A stretch of DNA of 64,000 nucleotides from Candidatus Polarisedimenticolaceae bacterium (GTDB taxonomy: Bacteria > Pseudomonadota > Gammaproteobacteria > Chromatiales > Chromatiaceae), in the NCBI GenBank assembly GCA_021647945.1, contig JAKITT010000001.1, forward strand, positions 1-64,000, given 5' to 3'. Below the pieces are notes generated by a model. It searched no databases. It had not been told where the DNA came from and worked only from the letters and a program-made list of their open reading frames with translations. The first letter of the stretch is position 1. Each line of letters begins with the position of its first letter. The translations under genes and the position numbers were made by a program. Below, in pieces: positions 7,297-17,747 of this stretch.

Positions 7297-8778
7297 ATGG
7301 CTGACCCCTCTACCTACGTTATCTTCGGCTCGACCGGCAACCTCTCTCGCATCAAGCTGATGCCGGCACTCTACCATCTCGATGCGGTGGGCAAACTGCC
7401 GCTGGAGACCAAGATTCTCGCCATCGGCCGCAGCATTCAGGATCGTGATGAGTTCATTAGCAAAGTGCGGGAGTGGATCAGTGAAAAGGCGCGCGGCGGT
7501 CTGGACAGTATGCTGTTCGAACGTTTTTCAAACCGCCTGCTCTACGTCAAAGGTGACCTCACCGAACCTGAAATGTATCAGCGGCTCAACTCACTGCTTG
7601 AGAATCGCTACGCCTTTCCCGGTAATGTTGCCTACTACATGGCGATCCGCCCGGCTGATTTTGGCGGGGTAATTGACAATCTTGGCCAAGTCGGCCTGCT
7701 GGATGAGTCTGATGGCTGGAAGCGGGTGGTGATCGAAAAACCGTTCGGCTATGACCTAAAGAGCGCGCAAGCACTGCAACAGCGCATCAGTCGCCATCTA
7801 AAGGAGGAGCAGGTCTACCGTATTGACCACTATCTAGGCAAAAGCACGGTGCGCAACGTATTGGTCTTCCGCTTCGCTAACCTGCTGTTGGAACCTGTGT
7901 GGAATCGTCACTATATCGACCATATCCAGATCACCCACTCCGAACAGCTCGGCGTGGGCAGCCGTGCCGCTTTCTACGATGGGGTGGGTGCACTGCGCGA
8001 TATGATTCAGAGCCATCTGTTGCAGTTGATGACACTGGTGGCGATGGAGCCTCCCGCCTCGATGACCGCTGAAGATCTGCGTGATGAGAAGGTGAAGGTA
8101 CTGAAATCGATCCGCCCCATCCCACAAGATGCCGTGCATGAACACGTTTGTCGTGCACAGTATACAGCTGGAACGATCAATGGTGATCAATCAGTTGTGG
8201 GCTATCTGGATGAGGAGAACGTGCCGCAAGGCAGCACCACTGAAACCTATGCAGCGATGAAGCTCTACATCGACAACTGGCGCTGGCGTGGTGTGCCCTT
8301 CTATCTACGCACCGGCAAACGTATGGCAGAGGGCCGGTCAATGGTCAGCATCTGCTTCAAACAACCGCCGCAACAGTTCTATTGCGATGCCAGTGAAGAG
8401 CTGCGTCACAATTGGGTGCTACTCGGAATTCAACCCGACGAGTGCCTGCGCATGGAGGTGACAGTCAAAGAGCCGGGGCTGGCGATGCACACCCGGCAGA
8501 CCAGTCTTGATGCCGGTCTACGCCTTGAAGGGGAGGATACAACCGACGCCTATGAGGATCTGCTGTTGGATGTGATCGAAGGCGACCGTTCACTATTCCT
8601 ACGCTACGACGAGGTGGAGTATGCTTGGCGGGTCATGCAGCCGGTACTGAATGAGTGGAGCAGCAATCGCGATAGCATCGCTACCTATCCAGCAGGCTCA
8701 TGGGGGCCAAAAGAGAGCTGCCAGTTGTTCGACAGTGAGAAACATCAGTGGCGACACAACCTGGAGCCATTTAAGTGA
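7297..8778 (+). CDS. zwf: Glucose-6-phosphate 1-dehydrogenase
   Basis: 493 residues, normal size. It oxidises glucose 6-phosphate to 6-phosphogluconolactone, reducing NADP (or NAD). The coenzyme motif is [19 protein letters not shown], where most homologues have GASGDLAxRKL, so the aspartate is asparagine here. The substrate motif [21 protein letters not shown] keeps the active-site RIDHYLGK, with serine in place of the usual glutamate after it. [11 protein letters not shown] and the late [17 protein letters not shown] block are conserved. It is tightly packed between gnd (3-nt gap) and pgl (4-nt overlap), so the three are almost surely co-translated. Confidence 0.96.
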   Translation: MADPSTYVIFGSTGNLSRIKLMPALYHLDAVGKLPLETKILAIGRSIQDRDEFISKVREWISEKARGGLDSMLFERFSNRLLYVKGDLTEPEMYQRLNSLLENRYAFPGNVAYYMAIRPADFGGVIDNLGQVGLLDESDGWKRVVIEKPFGYDLKSAQALQQRISRHLKEEQVYRIDHYLGKSTVRNVLVFRFANLLLEPVWNRHYIDHIQITHSEQLGVGSRAAFYDGVGALRDMIQSHLLQLMTLVAMEPPASMTAEDLRDEKVKVLKSIRPIPQDAVHEHVCRAQYTAGTINGDQSVVGYLDEENVPQGSTTETYAAMKLYIDNWRWRGVPFYLRTGKRMAEGRSMVSICFKQPPQQFYCDASEELRHNWVLLGIQPDECLRMEVTVKEPGLAMHTRQTSLDAGLRLEGEDTTDAYEDLLLDVIEGDRSLFLRYDEVEYAWRVMQPVLNEWSSNRDSIATYPAGSWGPKESCQLFDSEKHQWRHNLEPFK

Positions 8779-9476
8779 AACACCATTGGTCACGCTTTGA
8801 GAGTGCAGAGGCGGTCGCCGAAGATGGCTGCGACAAGACCCTAGCTGCGGCAAAACAGGCGATTGAGCAACGCGGCTCCTTTCATATTCTCCTGGCCGGT
8901 GGCAGCACGCCAACATTATGTTACCGACGGTTGGCTAGCAGTGATGCTGACTGGCCCCACTGGCACATCTACTTTGGTGATGAACGATGTTTACCGAAGC
9001 TTGATCCCGCGCGTAATAGTCAGATGGCGGCATTGGCACTCACCGAACAGGTGGCAATACCCAGTAGCCAGATCCACCCCATTCCAGCAGAACTGGGCGC
9101 AGAAGAGGCGGCAAAACAGTATGACGCTTTGATCAGCAACATACTGCCATTTGATATGGTACTGCTGGGCATGGGGGAGGATGGTCACACCGCCAGTCTT
9201 TTTCCTGGTCAGCAACATCCCGCAGGGCGGTCAGTAGTGGCTGTTCACAATGCACCCAAACCACCCGCTGATCGAGTCAGCCTCTCAGCCGCGGCACTCA
9301 GCAATTGCCGCCAACTGCTATTTCTGGTGACCGGCAGGGGCAAACAGCAGGCAGTGGCTCAATGGCGCAACGGTAAGAGGCTGCCCATCACACAGATTGA
9401 AGCGATTGGACCGAGCGAAGTGCTCATCGACGCCGATGCTTGGCCCGCTAATCAGCCAACCAATCCTCACGTTTAG
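8775..9476 (+). CDS. pgl: 6-phosphogluconolactonase
   Basis: 233 residues of the DevB/SOL type, hydrolysing 6-phosphogluconolactone to 6-phosphogluconate, the step between zwf and gnd. Family motifs are [26 protein letters not shown] and [16 protein letters not shown]. The GTG start overlaps the zwf stop (GTGA), the usual coupling in this operon. Its last 29 nt overlap the end of a convergent minus-strand lipoprotein gene, so no terminator separates the two units. Confidence 0.93.
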   Translation: MKHHWSRFESAEAVAEDGCDKTLAAAKQAIEQRGSFHILLAGGSTPTLCYRRLASSDADWPHWHIYFGDERCLPKLDPARNSQMAALALTEQVAIPSSQIHPIPAELGAEEAAKQYDALISNILPFDMVLLGMGEDGHTASLFPGQQHPAGRSVVAVHNAPKPPADRVSLSAAALSNCRQLLFLVTGRGKQQAVAQWRNGKRLPITQIEAIGPSEVLIDADAWPANQPTNPHV

Positions 9477-9933
9477 CACGACGCCAACGGACACTCTGTA
9501 GCAACCACTCACCCTCATACCGCACTAACTTCATCTCAAAGAGATGGATGGTGGCACGCAGTGCGAGTAGATGTTCAAAACCCTCAATAGGATCACCGGC
9601 TAAGCCAGCCAACAGCACCAAATCAGCTTGGTCAGGTTGAGAGAAGGTGAGTTTTTTAATGCGGGTCAGGGTGTGGATATTTTTATGGCGCAAAAAATAT
9701 CCCGCCACCAGGGCAACGATATTCTGCTGTTTCCGATTTCGCTCATCACGGTAATCTTTGGCGATCAGTGATTTCATCGCGAACGTATCACGCGCTTGAG
9801 TAGCCGCCTCGCCAGCAGCGATGTAGGCCTTAATCTGATCTTCGGGTGAGTCGCTGTTTTGACTGCAAGCAGTAATAAACAAAAGGGTGACGATACAAAG
9901 AAGCGCGACCACCCTTTTGCTATAAGTTTTCAT
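9448..9933 (-). CDS. Small lipoprotein of unknown function
   Basis: The start at 9933 is chosen because it begins a signal peptide directly (MKTYSKRVVALLCIVTLLF) with lipobox ITAC; a longer frame from 9993 puts 20 polar residues ahead of it. The mature protein is about 138 residues and mostly helical, ending in a beta-like stretch (MKLVRYEGEWLLQSVRW) reminiscent of NTF2-like folds. That fold is only a guess. It is anchored in the cell envelope by a lipidated cysteine near residue 23. It overlaps pgl tail to tail by 29 nt. No family name can be given. Confidence 0.7.
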   Translation of the reverse strand: MKTYSKRVVALLCIVTLLFITACSQNSDSPEDQIKAYIAAGEAATQARDTFAMKSLIAKDYRDERNRKQQNIVALVAGYFLRHKNIHTLTRIKKLTFSQPDQADLVLLAGLAGDPIEGFEHLLALRATIHLFEMKLVRYEGEWLLQSVRWRRAKREDWLAD

Positions 9934-9993
9934 CTCATCTAGCCCGGATATTTCATGAATTTGTGCAAAGATTGCGCAGGATATTGGTTTCAC

Positions 9994-10243
9994 AAGGAAA
10001 TTTCTGAAGAAACCCCGTATCAGTGATTACGGGTGACTGAAGAAATATTTCTTGTGGAATCAATAGACAAGCAAGATTGTACATAATTTATGAATTATCC
10101 GGGCTAAAGCCCTTTGTACGAAAAATAGTTTTCGTCCCGGCAAGGCAAAAATGTTCGAAAAGCCGGAGTTTACTGGAGTAAATGAGGGCTTTGAGATCAT
10201 TTTTAACGCCGCAGGGGCGGAAAATATGAATCGTAAAAAGGGT
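9994..10243. other. Gene-free gap, short inverted repeats
   Basis: The interval between the lipoprotein promoter side and the end of dapB contains GGGCTAAAGCCC (10102-10113), a CGAAAA/TTTTCG pair and a CCGC-CCCT-GCGG mini-stem (near 10211). None is followed by a clear T-run, so none is called a terminator. Confidence 0.5.
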
Positions 10244-12201
<1,958 letters not shown>

Positions 12202-12221
12202 AGGGCTCTTTTCGCTATGAA

Positions 12222-12267
12222 ACCGCAGAGGCGCAAAGCTGTAAAAACAACCTTGCGCCTGTGCGGT
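12222..12267 (-). repeat. Hairpin between dnaK and dnaJ
   Basis: Arms 12222-12236 and 12253-12267 (ACCGCAGAGGCGCAA and TTGCGCCTGTGCGGT) are complementary except for one position. There is no T-run after it on the minus strand, so it is more likely an mRNA processing or partial-attenuation site that sets the dnaK to dnaJ ratio, or a REP-like repeat, than a full terminator. Confidence 0.7.
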
Positions 12268-12304
12268 TCAGAAAAACTAACAGGGGGGTAAAATGACCCG
12301 CTGC

Positions 12305-14245
12305 TTACTTCTTGTCGTCTTTGACCTCTTCAAACTCGGCATCGACAACATCATCATCTTTGGCAGCAGTGGCGCTCTCTGTCGCTTCACCCGGTGCGGC
12401 TCCTTCGGCGCCCGCTTCTGCACCTTGCTGGGCGTAGAGACGTTCGGCCATCTTGCCAGAAGCATCGGTCAGATCTTTAGTTTTGGCTTCGATCTCTTCT
12501 TTGTTGTCACCTTTCATCGCCTCTTCAAGGGCGGTGATGGCTGACTCAATAGACTCTTTCTCATCCGCTTCGAGCTTATCTTCACCCAGCTCATCCATGC
12601 TCTTCTTGGTAGCATGGATCATGCTGTCGGCTTGGTTGCGTGTCACTGCCAGCTCTTGGAAGGCATGATCTTCTGCGGCGTGTGCCTCAGCATCTTTGAC
12701 CATCCGGTCGACCTCTTCATCACTCAAGCCTGATGAGGCTTTGATGATGATCGACTGCTCTTTACCAGTTGCTTTATCTTTTGCGGAGACATTGAGAATA
12801 CCATTGGCATCAATATCAAAGCTCACTTCAATCTGCGGCATGCCACGTGGTGATGGTGGGATGTCGGTCAGATCAAAACGGCCCAGTGATTTGTTGCCAC
12901 TGGCCACTTCACGTTCACCCTGTAGCACATGCACGGTGACAGCCGTCTGATTATCATCAGCGGTTGAGAAGGTCTGGCCAGCATTGGTTGGGATGGTGGT
13001 GTTCTTGTCGATCAGTTTGGTCATAACGCCACCAAGCGTCTCAATGCCGAGTGACAGTGGCGTCACGTCCAGCAGCAACACATCTTTCACTTCACCGCCA
13101 AGTACACCGCCCTGAATAGAGGCACCAATAGCAACGGCCTCATCTGGATTAACATCTTTACGCGGGGCTTTGCCGAAGAACTTCTCTACCGTCTCCTGCA
13201 CTTTAGGCATACGGCTCTGACCACCCACCAGAATCACTTCGTCGATCTCTGAACCGGTCAGGCCGGCATCTTTCAATGCGACACGGCAAGGTTCAATGGT
13301 GCGTGTTACCAAGTCATCAACCAGCGCTTCAAGCTTGGCACGGGTCAGTTTGACGTTGAGATGTTTAGGGCCGGTAGCATCTGCGGTGATGTAAGGCAGA
13401 TTGATATCGGTCTGCTGACCATTAGAGAGTTCACACTTGGCTTTCTCGGCGGCCTCTTTTAGGCGCTGTAGTGCGAGTGGATCGTTACGCAGATCAAAAC
13501 CCTGCTCTTTCTGGAAGGTCTCTACCAGGAAGTCGATGATGCGCAGATCAAAATCTTCGCCACCGAGGAAGGTATCACCGTTGGTGGAGAGCACTTCAAA
13601 CTGATGCTCGCCATCAATTTCGGCGATCTCAATGATGGAGATATCAAAGGTACCACCACCCAGATCAAAGACAGCCAGGGTCTGGTCGCCACGTTTTTTG
13701 TCCATACCGTAGGCCAGTGCGGCAGCGGTAGGCTCGTTGATGATACGTTTTACTTCGAGACCCGCGATACGGCCTGCATCTTTGGTTGCCTGGCGTTGTG
13801 AATCATTAAAGTAGGCCGGTACGGTAATGACCGCTTCGGTCACATCTTCGCCAAGATAGTCTTCAGCGGTTGATTTCATCTTCTGCAGAATTTTGGCTGA
13901 GATCTCTGGGGCGGCCATCTTCTTGCCGTGTGCCTCAACCCATGCGTCACCGTTGTCAGCTTTGACGATGTTGTAGGGCACCATCTTGATATCGCGCTGT
14001 ACTACTTCATCTTCAAAGCGACGACCGATCAGACGTTTGATGGCAAACAGGGTGTTGGTTGGGTTGGTGACGGCCTGACGTTTGGCTGCCTGACCAACTA
14101 AAACTTCACCATCGGCGGTATAGGCGATGATGGAAGGGGTGGTGCGATCACCCTCACTATTTTCAATTACCTTGGCGGTATCACCCTCCATCACTGCGAC
14201 GCAGGAGTTGGTGGTGCCGAGGTCAATTCCGATGATTTTTCCCAT
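12305..14245 (-). CDS. dnaK: Molecular chaperone DnaK (Hsp70)
   Basis: 646 residues. It starts [19 protein letters not shown], the first phosphate-binding loop of the actin-like ATPase (1-380). It continues with [12 protein letters not shown] and [13 protein letters not shown], then the substrate-binding beta domain ([17 protein letters not shown] onward, 390-500), a helical lid, and the acidic tail [13 protein letters not shown]-driven binding and release of unfolded polypeptides occurs in the cytoplasm with DnaJ and GrpE. A GGAG element lies ten nt before ATG. The gene sits 67 nt after grpE with no visible separate promoter. Confidence 0.98.
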   Translation of the reverse strand: MGKIIGIDLGTTNSCVAVMEGDTAKVIENSEGDRTTPSIIAYTADGEVLVGQAAKRQAVTNPTNTLFAIKRLIGRRFEDEVVQRDIKMVPYNIVKADNGDAWVEAHGKKMAAPEISAKILQKMKSTAEDYLGEDVTEAVITVPAYFNDSQRQATKDAGRIAGLEVKRIINEPTAAALAYGMDKKRGDQTLAVFDLGGGTFDISIIEIAEIDGEHQFEVLSTNGDTFLGGEDFDLRIIDFLVETFQKEQGFDLRNDPLALQRLKEAAEKAKCELSNGQQTDINLPYITADATGPKHLNVKLTRAKLEALVDDLVTRTIEPCRVALKDAGLTGSEIDEVILVGGQSRMPKVQETVEKFFGKAPRKDVNPDEAVAIGASIQGGVLGGEVKDVLLLDVTPLSLGIETLGGVMTKLIDKNTTIPTNAGQTFSTADDNQTAVTVHVLQGEREVASGNKSLGRFDLTDIPPSPRGMPQIEVSFDIDANGILNVSAKDKATGKEQSIIIKASSGLSDEEVDRMVKDAEAHAAEDHAFQELAVTRNQADSMIHATKKSMDELGEDKLEADEKESIESAITALEEAMKGDNKEEIEAKTKDLTDASGKMAERLYAQQGAEAGAEGAAPGEATESATAAKDDDVVDAEFEEVKDDKK

Positions 14246-14312
14246 TATCTGAGTTCTCCAGATGTAATAATTAGTTCAGTATGTTGGCAAGATGGGGCCG
14301 CACGTTGCGATT

Positions 14313-14921
14313 TCAAGCCTGTTCGTCAATTGGTTTAACAGGTGCCTGTGAGACCATCACCATGGCGGGACGTACTAGACGGCCATTGAGGGTGTAACCC
14401 TTCTGAATAACGGTAATGACCGTATTGGGTTCCACATCGGGGCTTGGCACCATCGACATCGCTTGATGAAATTCTGGGTTAAAGGGTTCACCCGCTGGGT
14501 TCACTTCAACAATGGCAAACTTCTCCATCGCATTGGCGAAAAGAGTCAAGGTCATCTCTGTGCCTTGCAGCAGATGGGTCACATCCGCACTCCCATCTTG
14601 GGCCGCCGTCAGCCCCAGTTCTAGGCTATCCTTGATCGGCAGTAACTCACGTACAAACTTCTCAATGCCGAACTTATGCGCATTCTCCAGCTCTTTCTGC
14701 TGACGGCGACGCACATTGTCCAACTCAGCACGCGCACGTATCAGCTGGTCCCAATTCTCATCGGCTTTGGACTTTGCCTCTTCCAATAGACGGCTCAAGT
14801 CTTGCTCCAACTCCACCGCCTCATCCAGCTCTTGCTCGACAGATGATGCCTCCAATACTTCACCTTGCAGCTCGACCTCTTGCTCATCTTCAGGCTGTTC
14901 TGTTCGTGGCTCATCTGCCAT
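14313..14921 (-). CDS. grpE: Nucleotide exchange factor GrpE
   Basis: 202 residues. A long acidic, Glu/Gln-rich N-terminus (1-55) leads into the dimerising coiled coil (LIRARAELDNVRRRQQKELE, about 60-85). The C-terminal beta-wing follows, with VEVNPAGEPFNPEFHQAMSM and VIQKGYTLNGRLVRPAMVMV. GrpE opens DnaK to release ADP and acts as a thermosensor. A GAGG ribosome site precedes ATG. It is the second gene of the hrcA-led operon, 121 nt after hrcA. Confidence 0.96.
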   Translation of the reverse strand: MADEPRTEQPEDEQEVELQGEVLEASSVEQELDEAVELEQDLSRLLEEAKSKADENWDQLIRARAELDNVRRRQQKELENAHKFGIEKFVRELLPIKDSLELGLTAAQDGSADVTHLLQGTEMTLTLFANAMEKFAIVEVNPAGEPFNPEFHQAMSMVPSPDVEPNTVITVIQKGYTLNGRLVRPAMVMVSQAPVKPIDEQA

Positions 14922-15042
14922 TTTTCTACCTCAAACTTTAATAGAGAGCGCCATGTCGTGGCACCATTTAATAGGGGATAAACGCAGCGTAAAAATATTC
15001 AAACACCGCACGTTAAATTTAGTGATGTGAAGATGGGGTTTC

Positions 15043-16098
15043 TCAGCGCGATTTCAAGGCCGCGCCCAATAATTTTGCGGTGACATCAACCAGTGGCACA
15101 ACGCGATCATAGGCCATACGGGTCGGGCCGATCACACCCAGTACGCCGACCACCTGACCATCAACCTGATAGGGGGCAGTCACCAGACTACAGCCGTCGA
15201 ATAGCTTGTAACCCGAGTCACCGCCGAGAAAAATCTGCACCCCATCGGCCCCCATAAAGCCATCCAGCAGATGGATAATCTGGTTCTTCTCGGTAAACGC
15301 CTCAAACAGCTGCTTCAGGCGATCCACACTGGCCAGCTCCTCAAATCCCATCAAATTGGTCTGCCCGGCGATAACACAATCCTCTTTCGCCTCGGCATCT
15401 TCGACTACCTGCCCGGCCATCTTCACCGCTTGGTGCATCAGATCATCCATGCGTTGCTGGGTCTCCTGCATCTCTTGCAGTAGACGTGCACGCACCCGAC
15501 TCATATCTTCACCGTTAAAAGTATGGTTGAGGTAGTTGGCTGCCTGCTCCAGCTGGGAGCGGCTCAATTCGCGTTCAACACGAATGATTCGATTGTGTAC
15601 TTCACCTTGGTTGGTGACCAGAATAGCCAGCACTTGGTTGCCGGAGAGTGGTAGAAATTCAATCTGCCGAAAAGAGGTCTGTTCACGTTTTGGCAGTGTC
15701 ACGACACCCGCCATACTGGTGATGCCCGACAACAGCTGCGATACATTTTGCATCATCACCGCAGGGTCGCCCTCAAGCGACAGCTGGACGCGGATGGCAT
15801 TCACCTCGTGTTCATTGATCGGCTGCAACGTCAACAGTGAGTCAACAAAGACGCGATACCCTTCAAGCGTTGGGACACGGCCTGCGGAGGTGTGCGGTGA
15901 GGCGACTAGCCCCAACGCTTCCAGGTCAGACATGACGTTACGAATGGTTGCCGGACTCAGATCCAAACCGGCATCTTTGGCCAGTGTGCGTGAGCCTATC
16001 GGCTGCCCTTCGCGGATGTAACGCTCAATCAGTGTCTTTAGAAAATGCTGTGCACGTTCACTGACTGCACCTTCACTCACAACATTTTTGGCGGTCAA
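15043..16098 (-). CDS. hrcA: Heat-inducible transcription repressor HrcA
   Basis: 351 residues. It has an N-terminal winged helix (LIERYIREGQPIGSRTLA, LSPATIRNVMSDLEALG), the linker SPHTSAGRVPTLEGYRVFVD, a GAF-like middle, and the C-terminal GVLGVIGPTRMAYDRVVPLVD motif. HrcA normally represses heat-shock genes through CIRCE operators. I searched the grpE and hrcA upstream regions by eye and found no TTAGCACTC/GAGTGCTAA pair. The start is TTG at 16098, directly behind GAGGTGATT, which decides it. Many enteric gammaproteobacteria lack hrcA, so its presence is of some taxonomic use. Confidence 0.95.
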   Translation of the reverse strand: MTAKNVVSEGAVSERAQHFLKTLIERYIREGQPIGSRTLAKDAGLDLSPATIRNVMSDLEALGLVASPHTSAGRVPTLEGYRVFVDSLLTLQPINEHEVNAIRVQLSLEGDPAVMMQNVSQLLSGITSMAGVVTLPKREQTSFRQIEFLPLSGNQVLAILVTNQGEVHNRIIRVERELSRSQLEQAANYLNHTFNGEDMSRVRARLLQEMQETQQRMDDLMHQAVKMAGQVVEDAEAKEDCVIAGQTNLMGFEELASVDRLKQLFEAFTEKNQIIHLLDGFMGADGVQIFLGGDSGYKLFDGCSLVTAPYQVDGQVVGVLGVIGPTRMAYDRVVPLVDVTAKLLGAALKSR

Positions 16099-16125
16099 AA
16101 ATCACCTCGGGACAACAGCCAGGCC

Positions 16126-16156
16126 ATATAACGCTTTAGCTCTCAAATGGTGTCAA
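16126..16156 (-). promoter_or_regulatory. Candidate hrcA promoter
   Basis: On the minus strand TTGACA (16156-16151) and TTATAT (16131-16126) are 19 nt apart, a little long for the housekeeping sigma factor. The extended CTTGAC also recalls a heat-shock -35 box, but no CCCCAT-type -10 follows. It lies about 30 nt upstream of the TTG start of hrcA. Confidence 0.3.
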
Positions 16157-16164
16157 GAGCCAAA

Positions 16165-16215
16165 GGTCACCTCTATTGATTCATGGATGAGCAGCTTGAA
16201 TCAATAGAGGTGACC
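16165..16215. repeat. Intact copy of the short hairpin element
   Basis: Perfect 19-bp arms (16165-16183 and 16197-16215) flank the loop TGGATGAGCAGCT. The same loop and similar arms occur in the interrupted copy at 5497-5532. It sits just upstream of the hrcA promoter candidate in the 360-bp gap between hrcA and a cytochrome gene. The rest of that gap shows no gene. Confidence 0.85.
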
Positions 16216-16458
16216 ATAAGTCAGCGAGAAGCTATCAACTCCACCCTAGTGAGTCAAGATAGCGTCCAATTGCAATGGCGATCTGCACCGCCCATATAGA
16301 GAGATTTTCACCGCACCAATACCCCCCTCAGCAACTGCTATCTACCCGGTTGCATTGGTATTTACCCCGGGCGAATAGGACGATGAGTCATGTTACAGTT
16401 GAGGTCATAATAAATAGGCTTGCGACTGACGCTACAAGATCAAACATGAGGGGGATAT

Positions 16459-17145
16459 ATGAAGCAGTTTATCATTCTGACCATATTGGCTTGGTCTCTT
16501 TCCAGCACCAGTCAAGCAGCCCCCATCGATCTCATGGCTCTGGAGACGGGGAAAAAAACCTATAATGCATTTTGCATCTACTGTCACGGTGCAAAAGGTG
16601 AAGGTGATGGCCAGGCGGCAGCACTCAATGGCGTGCCGCTCGTTGATATCTCCAACAAGGCTTACATGTCTCTCCTCAGCGATCAGGATATCTATGACCG
16701 GATCGCCTACGGCAAAGAAAAATTCCCCTATATACAGATGCCGGGCTGGCGTTCAAATCTCAAACCACAAGAGATCAAAGCGGTGGTTGTCTATGTTAGA
16801 AGCCTCGCTGTCGACAAGGGTGCATTGAAAGGGCCCACACCAAAAGAGCGTGAAGAGCGGTTCAACAACAGCTCTGCCGAAAAGGGGCGTATCTACTATC
16901 TGAAGTACTGCTCCACCTGCCACGGTAGAACAGGTGATGGTAAAGGCCCCGTTGCCAATACGCTAAAGCTGAAACCTGCCTGCTTTAATGACCCAAAAAT
17001 CACTGAGCAGCTGACCACTGAAAACGTCAAAAAATATGTCACTGATATCAGTGAGGAACGTGGCCGCTATATGCCGATATTTGAGCCATTCATCGAAGAG
17101 TATATTGATGAGATCGTGCAACACATAAAAACACTCGCCAAGTAA
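16459..17145 (+). CDS. Dihaem cytochrome c, periplasmic
   Basis: 228 residues with a signal peptide (MKQFIILTILAWSLSSTSQA). There are two class I cytochrome c domains. The first has CIYCHG near residue 39 and the methionine ligand candidate in YIQMPGW (about 97). The second has CSTCHG near residue 151 and the candidate RYMPIF (about 201). Linked double domains of this type act as soluble carriers or subunits of periplasmic dehydrogenases. The small membrane protein gene follows after 5 nt, so the pair is probably one operon. No enzyme subunit gene is adjacent to give a specific role. Confidence 0.85.
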   Translation: MKQFIILTILAWSLSSTSQAAPIDLMALETGKKTYNAFCIYCHGAKGEGDGQAAALNGVPLVDISNKAYMSLLSDQDIYDRIAYGKEKFPYIQMPGWRSNLKPQEIKAVVVYVRSLAVDKGALKGPTPKEREERFNNSSAEKGRIYYLKYCSTCHGRTGDGKGPVANTLKLKPACFNDPKITEQLTTENVKKYVTDISEERGRYMPIFEPFIEEYIDEIVQHIKTLAK

Positions 17146-17150
17146 AAAAG

Positions 17151-17381
17151 ATGACTCAACCACAACATGACCAACAGCCCCACAAATCAGTTCAGATTGG
17201 TGTCTACGCAATGATGCTTGGCCTGGTTGGCTCTGCCATCGCCTACTTGGGGCTTTGGCTGGAGTCAGACATGATGGGGCTCGTCGGTTTCTGCCTGGTA
17301 GGCATCGCCATACCCGGCGCACTTATCTCCCTCTTCTGGAGCGTGCTGCACGCTTGGCGCAACAGGGGGCAGCCGGAGTAG
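17151..17381 (+). CDS. Small two-helix membrane protein
   Basis: 76 residues with two hydrophobic helices, at about 17-38 (IGVYAMMLGLVGSAIAYLGLWL) and 41-65 (GLVGFCLVGIAIPGALISLFW), and a short basic tail. It starts 5 nt after the dihaem cytochrome gene. The family is not recognised. It could anchor or assist the cytochrome, which is an inference from position. Confidence 0.6.
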   Translation: MTQPQHDQQPHKSVQIGVYAMMLGLVGSAIAYLGLWLESDMMGLVGFCLVGIAIPGALISLFWSVLHAWRNRGQPE

Positions 17382-17402
17382 CACCGCATTTAAACCGAAA
17401 AA

Positions 17403-17525
17403 GAGGTATCCACTCCATTGGCCTAATATGGCTGTAGGTGCACATTCATGTGCACGTTTGCAGGTTCGGCTGGTCGCATAAATGCGACCCTACACGAGCA
17501 TAAAGTGTCTGGAGTGGACACCCCC
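17403..17525 (+). repeat. Palindromic element family 1, copy B (short form)
   Basis: About 123 bp, starting GAGGTATCCACTCCATTGGC and ending CTGGAGTGGACACCCCC. It contains the same GTGCAC and GGTCGCAT hairpins as copy A but lacks the second inner GGCCAATGAAG segment near its right end. It fills the first part of the gap before lptD; 17526-17747 holds no supported gene. Confidence 0.85.
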
Positions 17526-17747
17526 TTAACCAAAAAACCGTTCTAACATCACCTCCCTTATCCTATCGATAGAGGCCACTGCACAACCGGCCAGCAAAGA
17601 AATCTCTCTCCCATCGAATACAAACAGATGGCTGCTCGCTGTGTGACGTTGATTTGAATAAATAGAGATTCTATGCGACTTTAGCGAGCGAGCGGTTGCA
17701 GCGATGCAAACCACCACCTTACCCACCCTTTCCAGAGTCTATCTTTA

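Noticed and set aside
14922-16300. CIRCE operator for HrcA upstream of grpE and hrcA
   Set aside because: I looked for the TTAGCACTC/GAGTGCTAA pair by eye and saw none; regulation by HrcA elsewhere remains possible.
17526-17726. 66-residue minus-strand frame between the copy B repeat and lptD
   Set aside because: No ribosome site, no recognisable family and composition typical of non-coding sequence; it ends at the edge of the repeat.
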